From assembly GCF_000167195.1 (NCBI RefSeq), contig NZ_AADV02000002.1:124001-188000 (forward strand): a stretch of 64,000 nucleotides of DNA. Reading direction: 5' to 3'. How positions within the stretch are numbered: position 1 is the stretch's first letter; every line of letters starts with the position of its first letter. Under the pieces are notes generated by a model. That model saw only the letters and a list, made by a program, of their open reading frames with translations. It was not told the origin of the DNA and ran no database searches. The translations under genes were made by a program, and so were the position numbers. This DNA comes from Crocosphaera watsonii WH 8501 (GTDB lineage Bacteria > Cyanobacteriota > Cyanobacteriia > Cyanobacteriales > Microcystaceae). Positions 9,016-17,864 of this stretch are shown in pieces.

Positions 9016-10229
9016 TGTTTCTTTTCTTCTTCACTGACATTTTTCGGAGGTCTTCCTAACTTCGGACCACTGATTCTTATCCCTCTTTCCTTACACCAAT
9101 TTCTGTTTTCCCTAGTTCGATAAATTTTATCTACATGGACGGATTCGGGATAATAGCCAAACGTTTCTTTATACTTTTCTACTTGTTCTTTAAAATGACA
9201 AGATTCATTGAAGTTTTCCCAACTTATTTTGTCTAGAAACACATAGTTATCTACACAGCTTACTGAGAGTTTAGCTCCAAACTCTATTGGTTTTCCTGCT
9301 TTTCCCCTCACTATTGGACGAATATGCGGTTGAGTTAAACTTACAATTCTTTGAGGAACACTCTGGGTCTTATTCTCCCACATTGACTGTTGTTGTTCAT
9401 AAACTTTTTTGATAGTCTCTAGACAATTTTTCTGTCTTTTACTCAGATTTTCCAGGGAAGCCCCAGCTTGAATTAAGTCTTCTATATTTCCTAAATTTTT
9501 CTTAAGGTATTTTAACTGTTTCCCGATAGCTTTTCTTCTTTCTTGATAAGATACTTTTCGTTTTTTAGCTACTTTTAAGTATTCCTTTCTAGCAATTATT
9601 CTAGAAGTTCTCGGCTTTTTTCTCAATTTTACTCTTAATGGTTTATAAAGATTATCTATTATTCTTTCTGTCTCAATTCTGGCTTGATTTAATATGCCTA
9701 AATCCGTTGGGTATTTGATGTCTGCTGGCGTACAAGTCGCATCTAAAATTAGTTTACCTTTGTTTTTTATTTTTTCTCCTTTTTCTTGGAGACAATCCTT
9801 TTTTTTTACTTCTTTATCACTCTTGTCTATTTCTCTTTTTACTATTTTTTTATTGATTTTGTTTATCAATTCTCCATCAATTCTTTTCCTAAAATGAACT
9901 AGCATTGAAGATTCCAGTGGTGGCTCTTGTTGATAACAATTTAAACCTATAAAGTATTGTAGATAGGGATTTTCTCTAATCTGTTCTATAGTTTCTCTAT
10001 CACTTGTTCCTAATTTTTCCTTAATAATTAATGTCCCTAATGCCATTCTAAATAGTTTGGCTGGCGCACCTTTTTCTGCTGAAAAAAGTTTAGCATATTC
10101 TTCCTCAAAATCATCCCAAGGTATCAACTCTGCCATGATTACCCAACGATTATTGGGGGACAATTTGCCCTCGAAAGGTAATTCAAATTTTTCTGGGGGC
10201 GGTAAAGGTTGCTCCTCTTTTCGATACAT
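9016..10229 (-). pseudogene. IS5/IS1182-type transposase, copy B, C-terminally truncated
   Basis: About 404 of 508 residues remain, from MYRKEEQPLPPPEKF to NVSEEEKKQ. The helical N-terminal domain and the first two acidic residues are present, but the catalytic Glu region is lost to the IS66 insertion. The last codons before the stop at 9012 lie in IS66 DNA. It could still be bound by, or interfere with, transposase from intact copies, but cannot catalyse transposition. Confidence 0.88.
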
Positions 10230-10365
10230 TTGTTCTTGACCAACAACTGGGAGGTGTTTCTACCAATTATAGCGGTTTGTAGCCGACAAAGCTGATCTTT
10301 TTTGCGATCGCGAATATGGGTGTAACCTTTTAAAGAATAGGGTTTTGCTTTTATTCAGCAAACCC
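9016..10365 (-). mobile_element. IS5/IS1182-type insertion sequence, copy B (3' truncated)
   Basis: 1350 bp of the 1691-bp element are present, with the transposase-proximal end intact (ends at 10365, TA at 10366-10367). The last 341 bp are missing, replaced by the IS66 end. The sequence is closest to copy E: both have the CTPADIK, SRIIARKE and CHFKEQ variants in the protein. Confidence 0.88.
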
Positions 10366-11255
10366 TAAATAAGTTAGCAGAATCTGAAGAAGAATTAAGA
10401 CAGTTAGAAAGATATGAAGAGGAGATCACATCCTACGACAAAGCTTTAGAAATTAAACCTGATGATCATCAAGCTTGGAATAACCGAGGGGTTGCTTTAC
10501 GTAACTTAGGAAGATATGAAGAGGCGATCGCATCCTACGACAAAGCTTTAGAAATTAAACCTGATAAACATGAAGCTTGGAATAACCGAGGGAATGCTTT
10601 AGGTAACTTAGGGGGATATGAAGAGTCGATCGCATCATACAACAAAGCTTTAGAAATTAAACCTGATAAACATGAAGCTTGGAATAACCGAGGGAATGCT
10701 TTAGGTAACTTAGGAGGATATGAAGAGTCGATCGCATCATACAACAAAGCATTAGAAATTAAACCTGATGATCATCAAGCTTGGTATTTTCGAGGGAATG
10801 CTTTATATAACTTAGGAAGATATGAAGAGGCGATCGCATCTTATGATCAAGCATTAGAAATTAAACCAGATAAAGATAAAGCTTGGTATAACCGAGGGAT
10901 TGCTTTACATAACTTAGGAAGGCTAGAAGAGACGATCACTTCTTGGGATAAAGCATTAGAAATTTCATCTAATGATTATGAAGCCTGGTATTGTCGAGGG
11001 AATGTGTTATTTTTCTTAGGAAAGCATGACGAGGCCTTAGAATCCTATCTCAAAGCAAGAGAATTGCAACTTGATTATGATGAAGTTTGCATTAAAGTAT
11101 GCAATTTATTTCATCCTACTAATTCTTTTCGTCCGCCTATAAATATACTAGAACGGATGATAGAGCTTAAGATGGCCGATTATAACGAATATAACGGATT
11201 GAGATCACTAGACGAAGGTTACGACGAAAAAATAATGAATAAATTGAAACAATAA
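10366..11255 (+). pseudogene. TPR-repeat protein, N-terminus removed by IS5-like copy B
   Basis: A frame open from the IS boundary to the stop at 11253-11255, about 295 residues. It consists of at least seven 34-residue tetratricopeptide repeats of the kind GRYEEAIASYDKALEIKPDDHQAWNNRG, spaced 102 bp apart from about 10410 to 11030. Units 2 to 4 are nearly identical in DNA, which means recent duplication or gene conversion. A non-repeat C-terminal tail follows (LDYDEVCIKVCNLFHPTNSFRP...MNKLKQ). The original start is missing; only an internal ATG at 11004 could be used, giving an 83-residue product. Such genes are common in cyanobacteria as scaffolds; the partner is unknown. Confidence 0.75.
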
Positions 11256-11300
11256 ATATCTATTGTAGGGACATAATATTATTATGGCCGCAAATGGCAT

Positions 11301-11407
11301 TATAGCGTTTCTTAGACTTATGAGGTACACCCTGCCCTCCTGTAGAGACGTTGCATGCAACGTCTCTACAACAAACTATGTACCTCACGAGTATGAGAAG
11401 TGCTATA
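11301..11407. repeat. MITE-like element with TATAGC termini, copy 1
   Basis: It begins TATAGCGTTTCTTAGACT and ends with the inverted counterpart (TATAGCACTTCTCATACT on the other strand); 23 of the first 30 bases match. The ends enclose a 30-bp perfect palindrome. A second element with the same ends is at 43324-43442 but with a different interior. Confidence 0.6.
11341..11370. repeat. 30-bp perfect palindrome inside the MITE-like element
   Basis: TGTAGAGACGTTGCA followed directly by its reverse complement. GTAGAGACGTTGCATGCAAC is a type of dispersed palindrome I recall from filamentous and unicellular cyanobacteria. Confidence 0.75.
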
Positions 11408-11452
11408 TGTCCAGATAATACCCTCAATTGGGTTTTTAGCCAGGGAATTAGG

Positions 11453-11797
<345 letters not shown>

Positions 11798-11887
11798 TTA
11801 CTCCTCGTAATCTAGGTTTACTCGTTGTCTACTATAGATATAAATTCCCACCCAGTTGCCCATAAACCCTAAGATTTTTAAGTATTG

Positions 11888-12661
11888 ATGAGTATTGATC
11901 CTCGAAAAATCCAAATCCAGTTACAAAAACCTGAACTTCCCCTACATATCTTTGATACAGTTACCTCCACAAATCAAGTGGTTTGGGACTTATTAGCAGA
12001 GGGAAACCCCTTCCCTCTGATGGCGATCGCTTCTCAACAAACAGCAGGAAGGGGACAATGGGGCAGAAACTGGGTTTCTGCGGTGGGGGGACTTTATCTA
12101 TCCATCGGTCTAAAATTGCAGATAACAGCCCAAAATGCTCCCCATTTAACCCTCTTCAGTGCTTGGGGTATTGCTGAGAATTTACCTCGTTATGGACTAC
12201 CCGTAAAATTAAAGTGGCCTAATGATCTTATTTTGCAAGGCAGAAAATTAGGGGGAATTAAAAGCGAAACTCGTATTCAACAAGAGACAATTACCCACTG
12301 TGTCATTGGTGTAGGGATTAATTGGTGTAATCAAACACCAGATCCAGGGATTACCATTCAATCTTACGACAAACCCCATAATATTGACAGTTTAGAAACC
12401 TTAGCGGCCATTACCACCAATGGAGTCTTTCGGGGTTATGACCATTATTTGAGCAATGGGATTGATAATTTACTGAGAAATTATATAGAAATCTTGGATA
12501 GTGTCGGCCGTAAAGTTATCATTGAAGGAATGACAGGAACTATCATCGGTGTTAGCACTCAAGGAGAGTTAAAGGTTTCTTTGCAGGCCCCTGGGTCAAA
12601 AACCACCCTGAAACTACCACCAGGAACCCTATCCCTTGGTTATTCACAAGGGGAAACATGA
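11888..12661 (+). CDS. birA: Biotin-[acetyl-CoA carboxylase] ligase, without HTH domain
   Basis: A 257-residue monofunctional biotin protein ligase that makes biotinyl-AMP and transfers biotin to AccB. Visible motifs are TSTNQVVWDLL, the nucleotide-binding loop GRGQWGRNW (about residues 54-62), LKWPNDL and the biotin-contact GRKLGGIKSE. The short C-terminal beta-barrel domain ends with LKLPPGTLSLGY. There is no N-terminal DNA-binding domain, so it is not a repressor. ATG 11888 is preferred over the TTG three bases earlier. It is followed by the DUF177 gene on the same strand after 36 bp. Confidence 0.93.
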   Translation: MSIDPRKIQIQLQKPELPLHIFDTVTSTNQVVWDLLAEGNPFPLMAIASQQTAGRGQWGRNWVSAVGGLYLSIGLKLQITAQNAPHLTLFSAWGIAENLPRYGLPVKLKWPNDLILQGRKLGGIKSETRIQQETITHCVIGVGINWCNQTPDPGITIQSYDKPHNIDSLETLAAITTNGVFRGYDHYLSNGIDNLLRNYIEILDSVGRKVIIEGMTGTIIGVSTQGELKVSLQAPGSKTTLKLPPGTLSLGYSQGET

Positions 12662-12697
12662 CCTAATTGAACATTAACAAGAGGAAGGTTTAAGATT

Positions 12698-13201
12698 ATG
12701 CAAGCGATTTATATTCCCCATTTACTCAACGCTCCCAATAGAACCCAAACCCTTGTTTTTGATGATTTTATCCCTGAATTACAAAGTTTAACCCCCTTTC
12801 GTGGGAAAATGATGGTTCGTCACGGAGGAACTTTTTTGGAAGTGGGGGTTAAAGGAGAAACTATTATTACCTTAACCTGCGATCGCTGTTTACAACGGTA
12901 TAATCGTCGTCTTGCTCTAGATACTTCGGAAATTATTTGGTTAGATAAAGACGCAGAGTTACCGCAAAATTATCCTCAAGAAAGAGAAGTTTCTTTGGAA
13001 GATTTATCAGAAACTTTATCCCCAGATGGACATTTTGATGCTCAAGGTTGGCTTTATGAACAATTATGTTTAGCGGTTCCTTTAAGACAATTATGTGGTA
13101 AAGATTGTCAACCCCCAAAAACAAAAACAGAGGAAAATGAACCAAAAATTGATAGTCGTTGGTCTGGTTTAGAAGCTTTAAAGCAACAATTACAGAACTA
13201 G
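12698..13201 (+). CDS. YceD/DUF177 family protein (23S rRNA accumulation-like)
   Basis: A 167-residue DUF177 protein. The central TCDRCLQRYN and C-terminal CGKDCQPP pairs of cysteines are typical of the family and may bind a metal. In bacteria and plants the family is linked to 23S rRNA accumulation; often the gene precedes rpmF, but here it follows birA. The N-terminal half has the usual GKMMVRHGGTFLEVGVKGE beta-rich block. It has an AGGAAGG ribosome binding site before ATG 12698. A hairpin follows the stop. Confidence 0.85.
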   Translation: MQAIYIPHLLNAPNRTQTLVFDDFIPELQSLTPFRGKMMVRHGGTFLEVGVKGETIITLTCDRCLQRYNRRLALDTSEIIWLDKDAELPQNYPQEREVSLEDLSETLSPDGHFDAQGWLYEQLCLAVPLRQLCGKDCQPPKTKTEENEPKIDSRWSGLEALKQQLQN

Positions 13202-13206
13202 ACAAG

Positions 13207-13228
13207 ACCCCGTTCTTAATGACGGGGT
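13207..13228 (+). terminator. GC-rich hairpin after the DUF177 gene
   Basis: ACCCCGT and ACGGGGT pair around an 8-nt loop, directly after the stop codon. There is only a TTT tail, so it may be a terminator or the hairpin end of an IS200/IS605-derived repeat. Confidence 0.5.
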
Positions 13229-13275
13229 TTAAGTGAGTTGACAACAGTTTCCTTAAGTTCAGTAATGGGGGATAA

Positions 13276-14160
13276 ATGGTGAATAAGATTGATAAAGTTG
13301 CTCTTTTTGGTGGTACTCATGGCAACGAGATGACGGGAATTTATTTGATTAAAAAATATCTCCAAAACCCCGATTTAATTGAGCGTTCAACTCTTAAAGT
13401 TTTTCCATTTTTATCTAATCCTAGAGCAATTGAATCCAGAGTTAGATATACAGAAATTGATTTGAATCGTTGTTTTGGTTCGGAGGAAATAGACAATTTA
13501 GATAATTTTTTATATGAGCAACTTTTAGCTAAAACCATTCATCAAAAGCTACTCAATGAGCAGATAAATTTTGTTGTGGATCTCCATAGTACAACAGCTA
13601 ATATGGGATTAACAATTATTCTTTCTGATACAGATGATTTTCATCTACAACTCTGTAGTTATTTAAGCAGTATTTATCCCGAAATTAAGGTTTTATTCTA
13701 TGCTTCAAAGGAAAAAGATAAATTGTTGAGAAGTAATACAGAATTAGGATTGACCATTGAAATAGGTGCAGTTGCTCAGGGAGTCTTAGATGCAAATTTA
13801 TTTATTAAAACAGAAAAGATTGTTGAGAGTTTATTAGATTATTTAGACAAAAAAAATCAAGATCAAATTCCTGAAAAAAGTCATAAATTAGGATTTTATG
13901 AAGTATTTGAAAGACTTGATTATCCCAGAATAAATGAAGAAATAGCAGCTATGATTCACCCTAATTTACAATTTAAAGACTATAAACCTCTTAATCCAGG
14001 GGATGATTTATTTATTACTTTCGATGGTAAAACTATCACTTATCAGGGTGATTCAACAGTTTACCCTGTCTTTGTGAATGAAGCAGCTTATTATGAAAAA
14101 GGAATTGCTATGTGTTTAGCTAAACAACGGGAAATAGTTGTAAATTTTAATAATGGATAA
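13276..14160 (+). CDS. Aspartoacylase-like metal-dependent deacylase
   Basis: A 294-residue AspA/AstE family hydrolase. The zinc site is intact: GGTHGNE (His and Glu) near residue 13 and DLHSTTANMG (His) near residue 100. The substrate-binding Arg cluster NPRAIESRVRYTEIDLNR is also present, with the later EIGAVAQGVL block. The family cleaves N-acetylaspartate or related N-acyl amino acids; cyanobacterial members are annotated aspartoacylase without firm biochemistry that I know of. Start ATG 13276 has a GGGGGA ribosome binding site. The last codons lie inside a heptamer repeat, which may have shaped the C-terminus (NNG). Confidence 0.9.
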   Translation: MVNKIDKVALFGGTHGNEMTGIYLIKKYLQNPDLIERSTLKVFPFLSNPRAIESRVRYTEIDLNRCFGSEEIDNLDNFLYEQLLAKTIHQKLLNEQINFVVDLHSTTANMGLTIILSDTDDFHLQLCSYLSSIYPEIKVLFYASKEKDKLLRSNTELGLTIEIGAVAQGVLDANLFIKTEKIVESLLDYLDKKNQDQIPEKSHKLGFYEVFERLDYPRINEEIAAMIHPNLQFKDYKPLNPGDDLFITFDGKTITYQGDSTVYPVFVNEAAYYEKGIAMCLAKQREIVVNFNNG

Positions 14161-14196
14161 TGGATAATGGATAATGGATAATGGATAATGGATAAT
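14151..14196. repeat. Short tandem repeat TAATGGA x6
   Basis: Six perfect TAATGGA units plus TAAT. The first unit contains codons, and the stop TAA at 14158-14160 is the start of the second unit. This is a heptameric STRR of the type known in cyanobacteria. One unit also occurs at 50228-50236. Confidence 0.85.
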
Positions 14197-14252
14197 TACA
14201 GAGATAGAATATAGAATGACATTTGATTCTACATTCTATCTCACTGCCTTGG

Positions 14253-14720
14253 TCAAATTTCTAGTAGTAGAATTATTAACAGAGTAGATGTTAAACAGGC
14301 AAACAATGTCCTAATTACATTCCACTTATTCCAACGGGGTTCAAAGTTTAAACGTGCTGTTTTTAATGTACTTTCATCCATATCCATAACATCCCAAGTT
14401 TGTAGTTTATTATTCAGTGGAACATTAATGGTAAAAGTGGGTAATTGAACACCAAAAATGTAAATAAATGTACCAACAAGAAGCAGAGGAAAAAATTGAT
14501 TTAATTGTCCAATGCCAAGTATGGCAGAAGTGATTAAAAATATTACTGAACCAACCCAAACTAAAACAAAAATTGGTTGATTGTTCTGAATAATACTATC
14601 TATCACCTGAAAAGCACGAATAAACTCTCGGTCATTTAAACGTTGTATTCCCGGCATCACTACTAGGACAAAAGCAAACAAAAATCCAGCGACCAAAGAA
14701 CAGAAAAGTGTGGCTATACT
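14253..14720 (-). pseudogene. DUF1772-like membrane protein, N-terminus replaced by IS5-like copy C
   Basis: About 155 residues with four membrane helices (IATLFCSLVAGFLFAFVLVV, FVLVWVGSVIFLITSAIL, FPLLLVGTFIYIFGVQL, TLFACLTSTLLIILLL). Between them is an NVPLNNKL...WNKWNVIRT stretch typical of DUF1772 (anthrone oxygenase-like) proteins. Only the first few residues appear to be lost. A TTG in the end of the IS (14747) opens a hybrid frame that adds MEKLFQQTL, so a nearly full-length protein might still be made. Function is unknown. Confidence 0.65.
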
Positions 14721-14722
14721 TA

Positions 14723-16413
14723 GGGTTTGCTGAAAAAGTTTCTCCAAAATTTATGCCACTTTTGACCAAGAATTTTCTGACAAATCAATAAGTTTTAGTA
14801 CATAAAAATTGTTTAAAGTATAATCAAAATTAATGAAAGGCGGTCTGATGAGTTCCCCTGTTCTATTATTAGTAAATAAGGACAAAAAAAGCGACAAAAA
14901 CTGCCTCAGAAGTTTAGAAAGATTGGCAACTAAAAATGTAATAGCAATAGATGTAATGGAGGTTTCAGGGAGTTTTGTCATCACGAGATTTAGGCTAAAT
15001 CTTCGTTTAGCTTGTCCAAACTTTCCCTCAATAGCATTACGGAAGCATTCATCGGAGTGGGCTTGTTTCTTTTCTTCTTCACTGACATTTTTCGGAGGTC
15101 TTCCTAACTTCGGACCACTGATTCTTATCCTTCTTTCCTTACACCAATTTCTGTTTTCCCTAGTTCGATAAATTTTATCTACATGGACGGATTCGGGATA
15201 ATAGCCAAACGTTTCTTTATACTTTTCTACTTGTTCTTTTAAATGACAAGATTCATTGAAGTTTTCCCAACTTATTTTGTCTAGAAACACATAGTTATCT
15301 ACACAGCTTACTGAGAGTTTAGCTCCAAACTCTATTGGTTTCCCTGCTTTTCCCCTCACTATTGGACGAATATGCGGTTGAGTTAAACTTACAATTCTTT
15401 GAGGAACACTCTGGGTCTTATTCTCCCACATTGACTGTTGTTGTTCATAAACTTTTTTGATAGTCTCTAGACAATTTTTCTGTCTTTTACTCAGATTTTC
15501 CAGGGAAGCCCCAGCTTGAATTAAGTCTTCTATATTTCCTAAATTTTTCTTAAGGTATTTTAACTGTTTCCCGATAGCTTTTCTTCTTTCTTGATAAGAT
15601 ACTTTTCGTTTTTTAGCTACTTTTAAGTATTCCTTTCTAGCAATTTTTCTAGAAGTTCTCGGCTTTTTTCTCAATTTCACTCTTAATGGTTTATAAAGAT
15701 TATCTATTATTCTTTCTGTCTCAATTCTGGCTTGATTTAATATGCCTAAATCCGTTGGGTATTTGATGTCTGCTGGCGCACAAGTCGCATCTAAAATTAG
15801 TTTACCTTTGTTTTTTATTTTTTCTCCTTTTTCTTGGAGACAATCCTTTTTTTTTACTTCTTTATCACTCTTGTCTATTTCTCTTTTTACTATTTTTTTA
15901 TTGATTTTGTTTATCAATTCTCCATCAATTCTTTTCCTAAAATGAACTAGCATTGAAGATTCCAGTGGTGGCTCTTGTTGATAACAATTTAAACCTATAA
16001 AGTATTGTAGATAGGGATTTTCTCTAATCTGTTCTATAGTTTCTCTATCACTTGTTCCTAATTTTCCCTTAATAATTAATGTCCCTAATGCCATTCTAAA
16101 TAGTTTGGCTGGCGCACCTTTTTCTGCTGAAAAAAGTTTAGCATATTCTTCCTCAAAATCATCCCAAGGTATCAACTCTGCCATGATTACCCAACGATTA
16201 TTGGGGGACAATTTGCCCTCGAAAGGTAATTCAAATTTTTCTGGGGGCGGTAAAGGTTGCTCCTCTTTTCGATACATTTGTTCTTGACCAACAACTGGGA
16301 GGTGTTTCTACCAATTATAGCGGTTTGTAGCAGACAAAGCTGATCTTTTTTGCGATCGCGAATATGGGTGTAACCTTTTAAAAAATAGGGTTTTGCTTTT
16401 ATTCAGCAAACCC
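14723..16413 (-). mobile_element. IS5/IS1182-type insertion sequence, copy C (complete, 1691 bp)
   Basis: Ends are GGGTTTGCTGAA and TTCAGCAAACCC with TA on both sides. The left flank is a DUF1772-like gene missing its start and the right flank is an IS1634 transposase missing its front, so the flanks are unrelated. The promoter and hairpin at the transposase end are as in copy A. Confidence 0.92.
14751..16277 (-). CDS. IS5/IS1182-type DDE transposase, copy C
   Basis: A full-length 508-residue transposase. The N-terminal domain (1-120, DUF772-like) has the AKLFRMALGTLII and NPYLQYFIGL blocks usual in this superfamily. A Lys/Glu-rich spacer follows. The DDE core carries Asp in DATCAPADIK (about residue 168), Asp in SVHVDKIYR (about 368) and Glu in FRNAIEGKFGQ (about 433). 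Unique changes in this copy are IIKGKLGTS, KERRIRIS and VANLSKLL. All three acidic residues are present, so it may be active. Confidence 0.93.
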   Translation of the reverse strand: MYRKEEQPLPPPEKFELPFEGKLSPNNRWVIMAELIPWDDFEEEYAKLFSAEKGAPAKLFRMALGTLIIKGKLGTSDRETIEQIRENPYLQYFIGLNCYQQEPPLESSMLVHFRKRIDGELINKINKKIVKREIDKSDKEVKKKDCLQEKGEKIKNKGKLILDATCAPADIKYPTDLGILNQARIETERIIDNLYKPLRVKLRKKPRTSRKIARKEYLKVAKKRKVSYQERRKAIGKQLKYLKKNLGNIEDLIQAGASLENLSKRQKNCLETIKKVYEQQQSMWENKTQSVPQRIVSLTQPHIRPIVRGKAGKPIEFGAKLSVSCVDNYVFLDKISWENFNESCHLKEQVEKYKETFGYYPESVHVDKIYRTRENRNWCKERRIRISGPKLGRPPKNVSEEEKKQAHSDECFRNAIEGKFGQAKRRFSLNLVMTKLPETSITSIAITFLVANLSKLLRQFLSLFLSLFTNNRTGELIRPPFINFDYTLNNFYVLKLIDLSENSWSKVA

Positions 16414-16415
16414 TA

Positions 16416-16856
16416 AGTAGAAAGACTAAAGAAGCAGGAAAATTTATTTTAGCAACTAACTTAGTAGAGGAAAATAAATTAGAAGCTAGTGAAATTCTGA
16501 TAACTTATAAAAACCAGCAATCTACGGAAAGAGGATTTCGATTTTTGAAAGATCCCTTATTTTTTACTGATAGTTTCTTCGTTAAAAAACCAGAAAGAAT
16601 AGAAACAATGTTATTTTTAATGTCTTTGTGTTTGTTGATTTATAACTTGGGGCAAAGAGAATTAAGAAATTGTTTAAAAAGAGTCAAAAAAGGAATAAAT
16701 AATCAAGTAGGGAAAGTAACATTGCGTCCGACTTTGAGGTGGATATTTCAATGTTTTCAAGGTATTCATTATGTGATTTTAAACGGAGTTAAACAAATTG
16801 TCAATTTAACAGAAGAAAGGCGTTTTATATTGAGTTTATTACCTGCATCTTGTTAA
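16416..16856 (+). pseudogene. IS1634-family transposase, C-terminal fragment
   Basis: About 145 residues open from the IS boundary. The block FILATNLVEENKLEASEILITYKNQQSTERGFRFLKDPLFF carries the YREK-like end of the IS4/IS1634 DDE core with the last Glu. It is followed by the MLFLMSLCLLIYNLGQRELR helix typical of IS1634. The N-terminal two thirds are missing and are not found elsewhere in the window. The element's right end is not obvious in the following 220 bp. Confidence 0.8.
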
Positions 16857-17082
16857 AGATATTATCTATAAATTGAATTGGATAAAGCAAAAATAATAAA
16901 AGAATAAGAGTCTAATGATATCAAATGAGAAGAGGAAACTCTCCTTCGTTTGTGCTGAGTCTTGCTAAGTTTTCAATGAGTATAAATCTTCTTAATTTGA
17001 TTATTTTTCCTAAAAATTTAATGAAAAGAGAAATATTCTTGCCCAGGTATGATTTTCGGACTTTTTGAAACTATGTATTTTT

Positions 17083-17772
17083 TTATACTACATTTTGAAG
17101 TGCGGAATCTGGGTTAAAATTTAGTGTTTGTAATAACCAAGTAATTTCTGAGGGTACATAATATCTTTCATTGCAGTTAATTGTTTTTTTGTTGCCCAGA
17201 TCATCTTCAATATTAAAAATGCTCGACTCTCGAAAAGTCATTAAATCAAAAGAATGATTTTCCGTGTTTCCAGAATTAATATTATCATCCATCAAATCTT
17301 TAACGGAATGATAGAGGGGATATAAAGCATTTAAAGCCGTAAAAATAAACAGTCCCCCAGGTTTTAAAGCCTTAGCTGCACTAGCAAGAATTTGGAAATT
17401 CATGTCATCGGTTTCCATTAAACAAAATCCCCCTTCACACATAATATAGACCAAATCGAATTCATCAATAAAAGGTAAATTTCTAGCATCATGTTTATAA
17501 AACTCAAGAGATAAATTTTCCCCAAGCACTTTGTCTTTAGCCCTGTTTAATAGGGAATCTGACAAATCGATACCTACTACTTGATAACCTCGTTTGGCCA
17601 ATTCAATAGAATGTCTGCCTGTTCCACAACCGATATCTAATATTCTGGTATTTTTATCATAATTAATTTCTTCTTCAAGAAAATCACACTCACCAACAGT
17701 TCCTTTAGTAAACCCTTCTTGATCGTACTTAAGAGCGTAATTTTCAAATAATTCTTCGTACCACTGTTTCAT
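17083..17772 (-). CDS. Class I SAM-dependent methyltransferase
   Basis: A 229-residue protein with a classical Rossmann methyltransferase fold: motif I RILDIGCGTGRHS (about residues 43-55), motif II VVGIDLS, the acidic YKHDARNLPF and motif IV EFDLVYIMCEGGF, then ALKPGGLFIFTAL. Substrate is unknown. The family usually ends with a further strand and an FSRDDPL-like tail; here the last residues (NPDSALQNVV) look atypical, so the C-terminus may be truncated. ATG 17772 has no strong ribosome binding site. It stands alone between mobile elements. Confidence 0.8.
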   Translation of the reverse strand: MKQWYEELFENYALKYDQEGFTKGTVGECDFLEEEINYDKNTRILDIGCGTGRHSIELAKRGYQVVGIDLSDSLLNRAKDKVLGENLSLEFYKHDARNLPFIDEFDLVYIMCEGGFCLMETDDMNFQILASAAKALKPGGLFIFTALNALYPLYHSVKDLMDDNINSGNTENHSFDLMTFRESSIFNIEDDLGNKKTINCNERYYVPSEITWLLQTLNFNPDSALQNVV

Positions 17773-17864
17773 GATTTTATCTTAAGGGAATAAATGTGAC
17801 AGGGATATCATAACTTGTTGACAACTCCACTGCCCTTATGGCGAGTGAATTCTTCCTTCACCGC

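Noticed and set aside
10440-10860. Regularly spaced near-identical units, CRISPR-like at first glance
   Set aside because: The 102-bp period is in frame and encodes 34-residue TPR units; there are no unique spacers.
15742-15945. Antisense reading frames inside every IS5-like copy (beginning MPKSVGYLMSAG, MKGGLMSSPVLL, MAGAPFSAEKSL)
   Set aside because: They recur only because the IS recurs, lie opposite the transposase and have no domain-like features.
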